Shown piece by piece: positions 23,497 through 32,210 of a stretch of DNA of 53,593 nt (its first letter is position 1; the number at the start of each line of letters is the position of its first letter). The notes under the pieces are model-generated. The model was not told where the DNA came from and did no database searches. It saw only the letters and a program-made list of their open reading frames with translations. The stretch is from a virus: the IMG/VR virus record IMGVR_UViG_3300007511_001472, positions 1-53,593 of that record; one strand, given 5' to 3'. Position numbers and translations under genes: made by a program.

Positions 23497-25005
23497 ATGA
23501 AACAGATAGATGTATTATTCGTCCATCCCAACGGCGCCCAGATAATTTATCAAGAGTTGAGTAAAAACTATTCAGCGATTGAGCCGCCTATATGGGCAGC
23601 GCTGCTGGCAAAAAATGCCCTCACAAAGGGGTTTACTACAAATATTCTTGACTGTGAAGCAGAAAGAATAGACGCATCAGAATCAGCAAAACGAGTAAAA
23701 GAGCAGAATCCTCGTTTGGTGGCGATAGTGGTATACGGACAACAGCCCTCGGCATCAACTCAAAATATGATTGGTGCTCGAATGTTGATAGAACAACTGA
23801 ACGTGATTGCTCCAGAGCTTAAGACGATTCTCATCGGATTACACCCCTCAGCCGTTGCTCGACACACACTGGAAACCGAAGGCTCTGATTTTGTTTGCCA
23901 AGGTGAAGGTCCTTACACTATTCAAAAGCTCTTAGAAATCGATATGGACGATCCCGACGCTCTAAGCACCGTCCCCGGGCTTTGGTATCGAGTTGATGGC
24001 AAGACCCTTTGCACACGCCCTGCGCCGATTATACCGCAAGAGAAGCTCTCTACGGAGCTACCCGGGATGGCATGGGACTTGCTTCCGATGGATAAGTACC
24101 GCACATCTAACTGGCATGCAATGACAAATGGAGACGACCGTCAGCCGTTCGCTTCTTTATATACAAGCCTAGGCTGTCCGTTCCGCTGTAGTTTTTGTTG
24201 TATTAACGCGCCATTCGGCAACAATAACTTGGAAAATTGGGACTACGGGCGTAATAAGTTTAGATATTGGGAGCCAGAATTTATGATTGAAGAGTTTGAG
24301 ACTCTCCATAAAATGGGAATCCGGAATATTAAACTAGCTGATGAAATGTTTGTCTTAAATCAAGACCATTTCATGAAGCTATGCAACTTGATTATTGAGA
24401 GAGGCTACGACTTTAACTTTTGGGCGTATGCTCGCGTAGATACCGTTAAAGAAGAATATCTTGAAACATTAAAGAAAGCCGGCGTTAACTGGCTAGCCTT
24501 GGGAATTGAGTCGGGAAACACCGCAGTTCGAAAAGATGTAACCAAGGGTAAGTTCACAGATGTGAAGATCCAAGATCTAGTAAAGAAGATCCAAGATGCT
24601 GGCATTGACGTCATCGGTAACTATATCTTTGGGCTCCCCGAGGATACTATCGAGACCATGCAAGATACACTGGATATGGCAATGGAACTCAACTGTGAGT
24701 TTGCAAACTTCTATTCAACCATGGCTTACCCCGGATCACAACTATATCTTGATGCGTTGAGAGAGGGTTGGGAACTGCCTGAAACATACGTGGGATTTTC
24801 ACAACATTCATATGAGACACACCCGCTGTCAACAAAATACATATCTGCAGCCGAAGTGTTGGGTTTCAGAGACGAAGCGTTTACAAGATACTACACCAGC
24901 GATAGATATTTGGATATGATTGAGGAAAAGCGAGGAAAAGCCACACGCCAGTCTATTGAAGATATGACAAAAATAAAACTTAAAAGAAAACTATTGGGAG
25001 ATTGA
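23497..25005 (+). CDS. B12-binding-domain radical SAM protein
   Basis: This 502-residue protein has an N-terminal cobalamin-binding-like domain (about 1-150, including TILIGLHPSAVARHTLETEG and CQGEGPYTI) and a radical SAM barrel whose cluster motif is GCPFRCSFC (C-x3-C-x2-C, near 227-234). The family includes methyltransferases and ring-rearranging enzymes. The B12-domain His motif is not clear, so cobalamin use is uncertain. In this locus it could C-methylate or rearrange a sugar or acyl group. It sits directly before the thiamine-diphosphate pair. Confidence 0.85.
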   Translation: MKQIDVLFVHPNGAQIIYQELSKNYSAIEPPIWAALLAKNALTKGFTTNILDCEAERIDASESAKRVKEQNPRLVAIVVYGQQPSASTQNMIGARMLIEQLNVIAPELKTILIGLHPSAVARHTLETEGSDFVCQGEGPYTIQKLLEIDMDDPDALSTVPGLWYRVDGKTLCTRPAPIIPQEKLSTELPGMAWDLLPMDKYRTSNWHAMTNGDDRQPFASLYTSLGCPFRCSFCCINAPFGNNNLENWDYGRNKFRYWEPEFMIEEFETLHKMGIRNIKLADEMFVLNQDHFMKLCNLIIERGYDFNFWAYARVDTVKEEYLETLKKAGVNWLALGIESGNTAVRKDVTKGKFTDVKIQDLVKKIQDAGIDVIGNYIFGLPEDTIETMQDTLDMAMELNCEFANFYSTMAYPGSQLYLDALREGWELPETYVGFSQHSYETHPLSTKYISAAEVLGFRDEAFTRYYTSDRYLDMIEEKRGKATRQSIEDMTKIKLKRKLLGD

Positions 25006-25006
25006 T

Positions 25007-25618
25007 ATGTTAACGAAAGAAGATTTGATTGATTTTGAGAACGACATTGCAGCCTGTTTTGATGACGCACAAATCCGCGCCCCCGTTCACTTATATAACG
25101 GTAATGAAGAGCAAATGTTGGAGATATTTCGAAAACATGATATTGGCGATGATGATTGGGTCTTCGGATCTTGGAGGAGTCACTATCAGTGTCTTCTCAA
25201 AGGTGTTCCTCCTGAAAAGCTTAAAGCAGCTATCCTCAAGGGTCGCTCTATTTCATTGTGTTTTGCTGAGCAAAAGGTTCTATGCTCTGGGATCGTAACT
25301 GGTGTTATTCCAATTGCGGTAGGTGCTGCACTGGACATTAAGAGAAGAGGTCTTCCCGGTAAGGTATATTGTTTTATGGGTGATATGACATCTGAGACCG
25401 CCGCGGCACATGTAAATATAAAATACGCCAGAAACCATAAGCTTCCTATTCACTTTATCATTGAAGATAATGGCAAATCAGTTTGTACCGACACCAGAGC
25501 CACGTGGGGAACTGAGAAGCTAACCTATGAAGATGTCAACGACGAGTACATAACATATTATAGCTACGACGCAAGTAAGTGGCCACACGCTGGAGCCGGC
25601 AAGAGGGTACAATTCTAA
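25007..25618 (+). CDS. Thiamine-diphosphate enzyme, E1-alpha/transketolase-N-like subunit
   Basis: This 203-residue protein resembles the alpha subunit of the pyruvate dehydrogenase E1/transketolase group: GDDDWVFGSWRSHYQCLLKG, then a diphosphate/Mg site beginning YCFMGDMTSETAAAHVNIKY (about 120-139, the GDG-like start with Met) and an IIEDN segment with the Asn. It is much shorter than normal E1-alpha (about 320-400). It overlaps its partner by one base, so both subunits are probably made in equal amounts. The reaction is likely transfer or decarboxylation of a two-carbon unit. Confidence 0.75.
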   Translation: MLTKEDLIDFENDIAACFDDAQIRAPVHLYNGNEEQMLEIFRKHDIGDDDWVFGSWRSHYQCLLKGVPPEKLKAAILKGRSISLCFAEQKVLCSGIVTGVIPIAVGAALDIKRRGLPGKVYCFMGDMTSETAAAHVNIKYARNHKLPIHFIIEDNGKSVCTDTRATWGTEKLTYEDVNDEYITYYSYDASKWPHAGAGKRVQF

Positions 25619-26157
25619 TGGGTAAATATTTTGATGAACTGCAACGAGCAATGACTTATCTCGGAGAGCAAGAAGATACAGTGTTCATAGGACAAGCAGT
25701 GGCTTATGCTGGCACCGCAATGACAAACACTCTTAAGGGTGTAGACAGAGATAAACTAATTGAAATGCCAGTCGACGAAGAAATGCAGATGGGAATCACC
25801 AATGGACTCGCAGTCAACGGTTCTGTCCCAGTTAGCATCTATCCGCGCTGGAACTTTCTTCTATGCGCCATAAATCAACTGGTTAACCACTTGGATCGCA
25901 TGCCAGCTTTTTCACACGGCGAATATACACCCAAGGCGATTATAAGGGTGGGCATCGGATCAGAAAGACCGCTAAACCCTCAAGCACAACATACAGGTGA
26001 CTTTACACAGTCGATTCGAGGCATGTTAAGAAACATTGAAGTTATCCGCTGCGAAGAACCAGAAGATGTGTTCCCAGCGTATTATAAGGCATATCACAGA
26101 ACTGATGGCAAATGCACAATTGTGGTAGAATATGGTGATTATTATGGCGAAAAGTGA
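25618..26157 (+). CDS. Thiamine-diphosphate enzyme, E1-beta/transketolase-Pyr-like subunit
   Basis: A 179-residue partner starting at the TAATG overlap. It carries the Pyr-domain pattern: DTVFIGQAVAYAGTAM, then MPVDEEMQMGITNGLAVNG, in which the Glu is the expected residue that activates the cofactor. It ends before the C-terminal transketolase domain that E1-beta proteins (about 325 residues) normally have. Together with 25007 it should form a compact heterotetramer. The substrate may be a keto-sugar nucleotide or a keto acid, which I infer only from the neighbouring genes. Confidence 0.75.
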   Translation: MGKYFDELQRAMTYLGEQEDTVFIGQAVAYAGTAMTNTLKGVDRDKLIEMPVDEEMQMGITNGLAVNGSVPVSIYPRWNFLLCAINQLVNHLDRMPAFSHGEYTPKAIIRVGIGSERPLNPQAQHTGDFTQSIRGMLRNIEVIRCEEPEDVFPAYYKAYHRTDGKCTIVVEYGDYYGEK

Positions 26158-27115
26158 TAAAAACGTACTTTTTATTACCGAGAAGTGGTGTGATGCAGAT
26201 CCCAAAAAAGGACTAACCAACAATTACCATAATCTCTTTAAGACATTTAAAGCAGTATACCCAGATACAGAGTTTAATATTGTGCACTTAGATGAATATT
26301 CAATGCTGAAAAAGAAGCATATTGATACGTTCATACCAAAACTTATAGATAATTTGTCCCCGGATATTGTAGTTTTCTCTCTTTTAGGGAAATCTCACCT
26401 CAACCCAACAGATGACAGCTATAAATGTATTAAATCTTCAGGTGCTAAAACAGTCTTTATGTGGCCCGACGTATTCGATGAGTGGGGATTACCAGAGATT
26501 CAAGAGTTAAATGATAAAGAGTTCGCGGATTTACATGTTTGTTGGGGTTCTGAGAGGAACGCCAAAGTCCAACATGATAATTTGGTCTGGCTATGGGCTC
26601 CCCAAGACGAGACTCTGTATCACCCACTACATGAAAAGATAGAACAAAGAATCCCGGTTAGCTTCTTAGGCAGCGTCAGGTATCCTGAAAGACAAAAATA
26701 TCTACAACACTTGATAGATAACAAGTCGCCTATCTATATTGACGGTGGGCAAAGAGAAAAGGGGCTCTCTGCTGCACGATATGCAGAGTTAATGAGAAAT
26801 AGTAAAATAAGCTTGAACTTCCCGCAAGGCCCACAAGGATACGACCAGTGTAAAGGTCGCGTTTGGGAGATTCTAGCTAGTAAATCGTTGCTTTTTGAGC
26901 GCAAAAACGAAGCAACCCAGAACTTTTTAAAGCCCGGTGTACACTATGTTGAGTTTAGTGATGAACAAGATTTAGTAGATAAAATACAATACTATCTTGA
27001 CAACGAGAACGAAAGGGATTATATTATAAATAAAGGTTATAAGATTTTTAAGAAGAAGTTTAATGCGACAGTATTCTGGGAATCGATAATGAAGGAGATT
27101 GATTGTGAGCTATAA
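26144..27115 (+). CDS. Glycosyltransferase-like protein (CgeB/GT-B type)
   Basis: A 323-residue protein starting at ATG 26144 (an in-frame ATG also exists at 26132). The C-terminal half is like the glycosyltransferase group-1-like domain of CgeB-type proteins: ISLNF-like core (NSKISLNFPQGPQGYDQCKG), VWEILASKSLLFERKN, then GVHYVEFSDEQDLVDKIQYY. The N-terminal half looks like a Rossmann domain (VLFITEKWCDADPKKGL). It probably adds a sugar; donor and acceptor are unknown. It overlaps the previous gene by 14 bases. Confidence 0.7.
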   Translation: MAKSDKNVLFITEKWCDADPKKGLTNNYHNLFKTFKAVYPDTEFNIVHLDEYSMLKKKHIDTFIPKLIDNLSPDIVVFSLLGKSHLNPTDDSYKCIKSSGAKTVFMWPDVFDEWGLPEIQELNDKEFADLHVCWGSERNAKVQHDNLVWLWAPQDETLYHPLHEKIEQRIPVSFLGSVRYPERQKYLQHLIDNKSPIYIDGGQREKGLSAARYAELMRNSKISLNFPQGPQGYDQCKGRVWEILASKSLLFERKNEATQNFLKPGVHYVEFSDEQDLVDKIQYYLDNENERDYIINKGYKIFKKKFNATVFWESIMKEIDCEL

Positions 27116-27935
27116 ATACGATGTCTCAATAATGATGCCGGCGATTAGAACAAGTCAGTGGCTAATGATGTATGGAAGCATTCTAAACTCATGCAAGAAA
27201 TATAGTTGGGAGTTGGTGCTTGTTAGCCCCTTCGATCTGCCCGATAACATGAAACATTTTGAAAACATTAAAATGATTAAAGATTACAGCGCCCCAAGCC
27301 GTTGTGCACAAGTCGGTGCAATCGCTTGCGAAGGCGAATTCTTGTATCACTGTGTCGACGACGCTATTTTTCTTCCCGATGCAATTGACAACGCCGTGGA
27401 GTTTCACAGAAATAACTGCACAAATAAAGATGTTGTCAACATGAGGTACCGAGAAGGTGCTTTGTTTGGTGGTCCAACTTGGCCTCAACAATTCTGGCTC
27501 GCATGGTATCATGATGAGCTACGCTTGCCGGGTATTCCGCAACATTATAAGATTTCCTGCCATCATTTTATGAAGCTTGATTATTTTAGAGAACTCGGTG
27601 GCTGGGACTGTCGCTATGAATACGTAAATCACTCACTGCACGATTTAATGTTTCGAGTGCAAGCCGATGGCGGCAGACTTTATGATTCCCAGACGGATGC
27701 AACGACATGCAATCACTATGTTGATAAAACAGGGGACCATGCACCCATCTACGATGCGCAAACATTCTTTGATAAGCCACAGTTTGATGAGATTTACTCT
27801 GTCCCAAACGCAGCTAATAAGAGAATCAAGATTCCGCTCGACAACTGGAAACAGCAACCCGATGTATGGGAAAGAAGATTTAAGAAAAATGATGAAGGCG
27901 AACTGCCTGAAAGTTATGAGGAGTTAGGATACTAA
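27105..27935 (+). CDS. GT2-like glycosyltransferase, paralogue 1
   Basis: A 276-residue protein read from GTG 27105, seven bases behind AGGAG; the in-frame TTG at 27099 is too close to that site. It has DVSIMMPAIRTSQWLMMYGS (GT-A start), EGEFLYHCVDDAIFLPDAI (the DxD-like metal site) and RELGGWDCRYEYV. Two further genes (29724, 30509) share the same order of motifs and an ending W-x5-W-x-RRF, so the three form a paralogous set. Each may add one sugar of the same oligosaccharide. Confidence 0.75.
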   Translation: MSYKYDVSIMMPAIRTSQWLMMYGSILNSCKKYSWELVLVSPFDLPDNMKHFENIKMIKDYSAPSRCAQVGAIACEGEFLYHCVDDAIFLPDAIDNAVEFHRNNCTNKDVVNMRYREGALFGGPTWPQQFWLAWYHDELRLPGIPQHYKISCHHFMKLDYFRELGGWDCRYEYVNHSLHDLMFRVQADGGRLYDSQTDATTCNHYVDKTGDHAPIYDAQTFFDKPQFDEIYSVPNAANKRIKIPLDNWKQQPDVWERRFKKNDEGELPESYEELGY

Positions 27936-28720
27936 TGGATGTAGGAGTAATTGGTGTTGGTGTCGTTGGAGGCGCCTGTAAATTTGGATTTGAGTTAGCT
28001 GGACATAACGTGTTGGTGCACGACATCGCGCTTGAAACCACGATCGATGATGTATTGCCATCAGAGGTCGTCTATATCTGTGTGCCAACCCCGCGTGATG
28101 ACGACGGTTCATGTGATATATCAATCGTCCGGCAGGTAATATTTGACCTCAAGGATCGAGGATATGAGGGCGTTGTCGCAATCAAGTCAACCGTTGTCCC
28201 GGGCACAACAGAGATACTAAGAATGCAAACTGGCATGAATATTATATTTGTTCCAGAGTTCCTTCGCGAACGCTGCGCAATCACAGATTTTACTGAGAAC
28301 CACGATGTATGTATTATTGGTTGTTCAGACGATGAAACTTTCGAAATAGTGAAAGATTGTCACGGACCATTCCCAGAAAAGTTTGTTAGATTATCCCATG
28401 CTGAAGCGGAGTTCTGTAAATATTTTAACAATGTGTATAATGCAATGTTGATTATCTTCGCAAATAGTTTCTATGAAGCTTGCAAGGAACAGGGAGTTAA
28501 CTATACCAAGGTAAAGAATGCGGTAGTGAATCGCCGGCATATCCATGGCAACTACCTCGAATGTAATGATAACTTCAGAGGCTTTGGGGGAATGTGTCTG
28601 CCAAAGGACGTATCTGCCATGGCCAAGTTAATGGAAAATACCAATGTAAACTTTTTCCAAAATCTTTTAGACGAAAATAACAATTATGAAGTAACTGTAT
28701 TCGACGGGATGCGAAAATGA
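27935..28720 (+). CDS. Short UDP-glucose/GDP-mannose 6-dehydrogenase-like enzyme
   Basis: A 261-residue protein of the nucleotide-sugar 6-dehydrogenase family. It has GVIGVGVVGGACKFG (NAD site), VYICVPTPRDDDGSCD, IKSTVVPGTTE, PEFLRE and FGGMCLPKD, whose Cys near 220 is the catalytic thiol. The C-terminal sugar-nucleotide-binding domain (another 100-150 residues) is missing and the gene ends cleanly in an ATGA overlap, so this is a natural short form, not a broken gene. It may act on an unusual substrate or be reduced in activity. Confidence 0.8.
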   Translation: MDVGVIGVGVVGGACKFGFELAGHNVLVHDIALETTIDDVLPSEVVYICVPTPRDDDGSCDISIVRQVIFDLKDRGYEGVVAIKSTVVPGTTEILRMQTGMNIIFVPEFLRERCAITDFTENHDVCIIGCSDDETFEIVKDCHGPFPEKFVRLSHAEAEFCKYFNNVYNAMLIIFANSFYEACKEQGVNYTKVKNAVVNRRHIHGNYLECNDNFRGFGGMCLPKDVSAMAKLMENTNVNFFQNLLDENNNYEVTVFDGMRK

Positions 28721-29727
28721 AAAAGATCCTTATTACCGGCAGCCAAGGTTTTATCGGCTCATACCTCTGCGCAGAGTTTTTGTCAAAGGGATACAGTGTT
28801 ATCGGCATTGACAACTTCTCAAAGTATGGTCCAATAACTCGTCCCCACGATAATCATCCCAATTTCAAGCTTATTGAAATGGATGTAATAGATCTCCCAA
28901 ATGATAAGATCCTTCCCGAACTAGAGGAAGTAGAATATATTATTTCTGGCGCCGCTATGATCGGGGGCATTACTTATTTTCACAAATATGCATATGATCT
29001 GTTAGCGACAAATGAAAGAATTATGGCATCGACATTCGATTTAGCCATTAAGCTTCACGAGAAAGGTATTCTTAAAAGAATCGTTGCTATCTCAAGCAGC
29101 ATGGTTTTTGAAAATACAACCATATATCCGACACCTGAGATAAATGTTAAGACATGCGCACCCCCACTAAGCACCTACGGCTTTCAAAAGCTGGCAGTCG
29201 AATACTTCTGCAAAGGTGCTAGTGAACAATATGGCGTACCGTATACGATTATCCGACCGTTTAACTGCGTAGGAGTCGGAGAAGAGGATGCGATTGGAGA
29301 ACATGAAGTAAAATCAGGAAACATTAAGCTCATGATGAGTCATGTACTTCCGGATATTATTAATAAGATTTTGAAAGGGCAAGACCCCTTGCATATTCTC
29401 GGCACTGGCGAACAAGTCAGATGCTATACCAATGGCAAAGATATCGCCCGCGGCATCCGAATGGCTCTCGAAAGCGACTGTGCCCTGAACGAGGACTTTA
29501 ATATATCAACTCCAGTAGCTACGTCAGTAAAAGAGTTATCAAAGGTAGTATGGAATATTCTCAATCCCGGAAAAGAGTTTAGCACAGTATCTGACGAAGC
29601 CTACGAATACGATGTTCAAAAACGCATACCTAATACATCTAAAGCACTAGCTTTGTTAGGGTTTCAAGCAGAGATCGGTCTCGAAGAATCGGTTAGAGAA
29701 GTTATAGAATATATGAGGAACAAATGA
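28717..29727 (+). CDS. NAD-dependent epimerase/dehydratase (extended SDR)
   Basis: This 336-residue SDR has GSQGFIGSYLCAEFL, SSSMVF in the Ser position, and STYGFQKLAVEYF with the Tyr-x3-Lys near 154. IIRPFNCVG and a segment ending GTGEQVRCYTNGKDIARG follow the pattern of UDP-glucuronate decarboxylase/4-epimerase-like enzymes. Because it follows the 6-dehydrogenase directly, it may act on the uronic acid product. The exact reaction cannot be read. Confidence 0.8.
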   Translation: MKKILITGSQGFIGSYLCAEFLSKGYSVIGIDNFSKYGPITRPHDNHPNFKLIEMDVIDLPNDKILPELEEVEYIISGAAMIGGITYFHKYAYDLLATNERIMASTFDLAIKLHEKGILKRIVAISSSMVFENTTIYPTPEINVKTCAPPLSTYGFQKLAVEYFCKGASEQYGVPYTIIRPFNCVGVGEEDAIGEHEVKSGNIKLMMSHVLPDIINKILKGQDPLHILGTGEQVRCYTNGKDIARGIRMALESDCALNEDFNISTPVATSVKELSKVVWNILNPGKEFSTVSDEAYEYDVQKRIPNTSKALALLGFQAEIGLEESVREVIEYMRNK

Positions 29728-30509
29728 GACCAGAGTTATCAATAATACTCCCCAGCATCCGCCCGGATCGCTTAGAGAAGTTGTACGATTCAATACTCAC
29801 ATCGACAGAGCGCACATTTGAGCTAATCATAGTTGGACCATATCCATTACCAGAGAAGCTCTCCGAACTTAAGAATGTAAAATACGTTAAGGATTTTGGA
29901 TCTCCCGTCCGAGCCTCGAACATTGCGGCTTCTTTGTGTGAGGGAGAAGTCTATACATGGTTTGCTGACGACTGCATTCTATTTGAAAACAGCTTAGACA
30001 AGTGCCTAGACGAATATCGCGCCATGGGAACTGACAACAAAAATGTCCTTGTGGCGAAGTATTATGAAGGACAAGAAGGTTCTAGAGAGCGAGAGACGCT
30101 CCAGCCCGATAGCTACTTTAGAGTTAACGGCACACCTGCAGGATCACCACACATACCAGACGATTGGTGGCTTTTTAATATTGCCTTTCTTTCAGCCGAG
30201 TTCTTCCATACTCTAGGAGGCTGGGACTGCTCTTACGAGGGAACGTGGGCATCACATGCAGATATGGCTATCCGAGCCCAATACCTTGGCGCCAATGTAA
30301 AAATGGCACAGATTCCCCTCTTTACTTGCGATCACATGCCCGGTGGCACCGGCGATCACATGCCGATCTTTCAGTGTCAGCATCAGCATGATGAACCGCT
30401 GTTACAAAGCAAGTTTAGAGACCCAAATTGGTCTACGAATGTAAACCCAAGATTAAAAATAGATAATTGGAAATCGGCCCCCGCAGTTTGGGGAAGGAGA
30501 TTTAAATAA
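29724..30509 (+). CDS. GT2-like glycosyltransferase, paralogue 2
   Basis: A 261-residue protein with LSIILPSIRPDRLEKLYDS, EGEVYTWFADDCILFENSL (acidic metal site), HTLGGWDCSYEG, a GTGDHMPIFQCQHQHDE stretch and an ending WKSAPAVWGRRFK. The order and spacing match paralogues 27105 and 30509. It overlaps the epimerase by four bases and the next gene by one. As a set the three could glycosylate adjacent positions or successive units. Confidence 0.75.
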   Translation: MRPELSIILPSIRPDRLEKLYDSILTSTERTFELIIVGPYPLPEKLSELKNVKYVKDFGSPVRASNIAASLCEGEVYTWFADDCILFENSLDKCLDEYRAMGTDNKNVLVAKYYEGQEGSRERETLQPDSYFRVNGTPAGSPHIPDDWWLFNIAFLSAEFFHTLGGWDCSYEGTWASHADMAIRAQYLGANVKMAQIPLFTCDHMPGGTGDHMPIFQCQHQHDEPLLQSKFRDPNWSTNVNPRLKIDNWKSAPAVWGRRFK

Positions 30510-31285
30510 TGGCTCGTTATGATTTATCGATATGCCTCCCCGCTCACCGTACGCACTTGTGGCAGCGCCTATATGACAGCGCTGCAGAGGCAGTTGGCGA
30601 AGACTACACATGGGAGATGGTTCTTGTCGGACCAAATGATCCACCACCTGAGTTAGCGGCAAAAGATAACTTTAAGTTTTTTAAGGACAAAGGGTCTCCT
30701 GCACGCTGTGGACAGTTGTCAACAGTGTTAGCTGAAGGCGAACTAATGATGTGGGCATCAGATGATGGCTACTTCCTTAAAGATTCGATTAAAGAGTGTA
30801 TAGAACTTCACGAAGACTTGCCATATAAAGATCTTGTGATAGTAAAATACGCCGAAGGAAGAGGTATTTCCGGCAAATGCCCGGAAGATAGCTATTGGAC
30901 AGCATGGACACACCCAGACTTGCGCCTGCAGGGAGTACCAGAAGACTTCCAGATCCACTTGTTGGCGATGTATAAGCTTGACTATTTTAGAGAGCTTGGC
31001 GGATTTGACTGCCGTTGGGAGCATTTGAACATGAATACTCATGACTTAGCTTTCCGCGCACAACGTGATGGCAGCAAGTTTCACTTTAGTCCCAATCTGG
31101 TCCTCACATGTGATTGGAACCCAAATGAAGGAGACCACATTCCTGTGCAACAAGCCTACCATGCAAATGACGCGCCGTTGTTTCATCAAGTATATTCTCA
31201 GGATCAAAGCGACAGAATAATCATTGATTATCATAACTGGGTAAAGAGCGATGCAGCTTGGAAAAGGAGGTTCCCCGATGGCTAA
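30509..31285 (+). CDS. GT2-like glycosyltransferase, paralogue 3
   Basis: A 258-residue protein starting at a TAATG overlap. Its motifs are DLSICLPAHRTHLWQRLYDS, EGELMMWASDDGYFLKDSI, RELGGFDCRWEHL, NEGDHIPVQQAYH and WVKSDAAWKRRF at the end, in the same order as the two paralogues. The gene carries AAGGAGG near its 3' end, which serves the next ATG (31278), an eight-base overlap. Function beyond sugar transfer is not known. Confidence 0.75.
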   Translation: MARYDLSICLPAHRTHLWQRLYDSAAEAVGEDYTWEMVLVGPNDPPPELAAKDNFKFFKDKGSPARCGQLSTVLAEGELMMWASDDGYFLKDSIKECIELHEDLPYKDLVIVKYAEGRGISGKCPEDSYWTAWTHPDLRLQGVPEDFQIHLLAMYKLDYFRELGGFDCRWEHLNMNTHDLAFRAQRDGSKFHFSPNLVLTCDWNPNEGDHIPVQQAYHANDAPLFHQVYSQDQSDRIIIDYHNWVKSDAAWKRRFPDG

Positions 31286-32210
31286 AACCATTTTGGTAAC
31301 AGGCGCCAATGGACTAGTAGGTTCGGCGATTAGAGATTTAGAAGAACAATATCCTCAATATAGTTTTGTGTTCTCTGGGCACAAAGAGCATGATCTAACA
31401 AATGAAGATGATGTCAAGAGACTGTTCGAAGAAGTAAAACCACAGTATGTAATACACACTGCCGCCAGAGTCGGCGGAATAGGCAGAAACCTAGCATCCC
31501 CAGCACAACAATATTACTGCAACATCTTAATGAATACGTTTGTGATTCACTATGCTCAACTCCACGGCGTTGATAAGCTGCTAGCTTTCTCGTCTGTATG
31601 CGCTTTCCCCGCGGGCTCACCGATGTTACACGAGGATAACCTACATGCAGGTGCTCCATATCCTGCGCACGGCTCTTACGCCTATTCAAAGCGTATGGTT
31701 GACGTACAAATTGAGGCGTATAAAGCTCAACACAACGTCAACTTCTGCTCTGTGATTCCGGGCAATATTTTTGGCGAGAACGACAACTTCAATCTAGAAG
31801 ATGGGCACGTTGTGCCTTCTCTCGTTCACAAAGCCTTCGTTGCCAAGAGGGATGGCGGAAGCTTGACTGTCTGGGGTGATGGAACTCCCCAACGTGAGTT
31901 TTTGTACGCCGGCGATGTCGCCCGCGTCTGCATGGAGCTTCTTCAAACAGACGGTGACTTGCCGCAAAGATTGATTGTCTCAGGACAAGAAGAGACAGAA
32001 ATAAAAGAGTTAGTATCAATGATCACAGACGCAACCGGGTACGACAATATAACATGGTTAACTGATAAGCCAAACGGACAAATGAGAAGACCAACAAACA
32101 AAGATGTGTTCAACAGTACGCTCCCCGATTTTGAATATACAGATCTCCGCGAATCAATCCAGAAGACAGTCGACTGGTTTGCTGACAACTACCCAACTGT
32201 GAGGCTATAA
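31278..32210 (+). CDS. GDP-L-fucose synthase / GDP-colitose synthase homologue
   Basis: This 310-residue SDR starts at ATG 31278 with AAGGAGG upstream. It has LVTGANGLVGSAIRDLEEQY, HTAARVGGIGRNLASPAQQ, SSVCAFPAG and SYAYSKRMVD (Tyr-x3-Lys near 134), the marks of GDP-4-keto-6-deoxymannose 3,5-epimerase-4-reductase (Fcl/WcaG). ColC of the colitose pathway is a close relative. With a ColD-like enzyme two genes downstream, either GDP-fucose or GDP-colitose is a possible product. Confidence 0.85.
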   Translation: MAKTILVTGANGLVGSAIRDLEEQYPQYSFVFSGHKEHDLTNEDDVKRLFEEVKPQYVIHTAARVGGIGRNLASPAQQYYCNILMNTFVIHYAQLHGVDKLLAFSSVCAFPAGSPMLHEDNLHAGAPYPAHGSYAYSKRMVDVQIEAYKAQHNVNFCSVIPGNIFGENDNFNLEDGHVVPSLVHKAFVAKRDGGSLTVWGDGTPQREFLYAGDVARVCMELLQTDGDLPQRLIVSGQEETEIKELVSMITDATGYDNITWLTDKPNGQMRRPTNKDVFNSTLPDFEYTDLRESIQKTVDWFADNYPTVRL

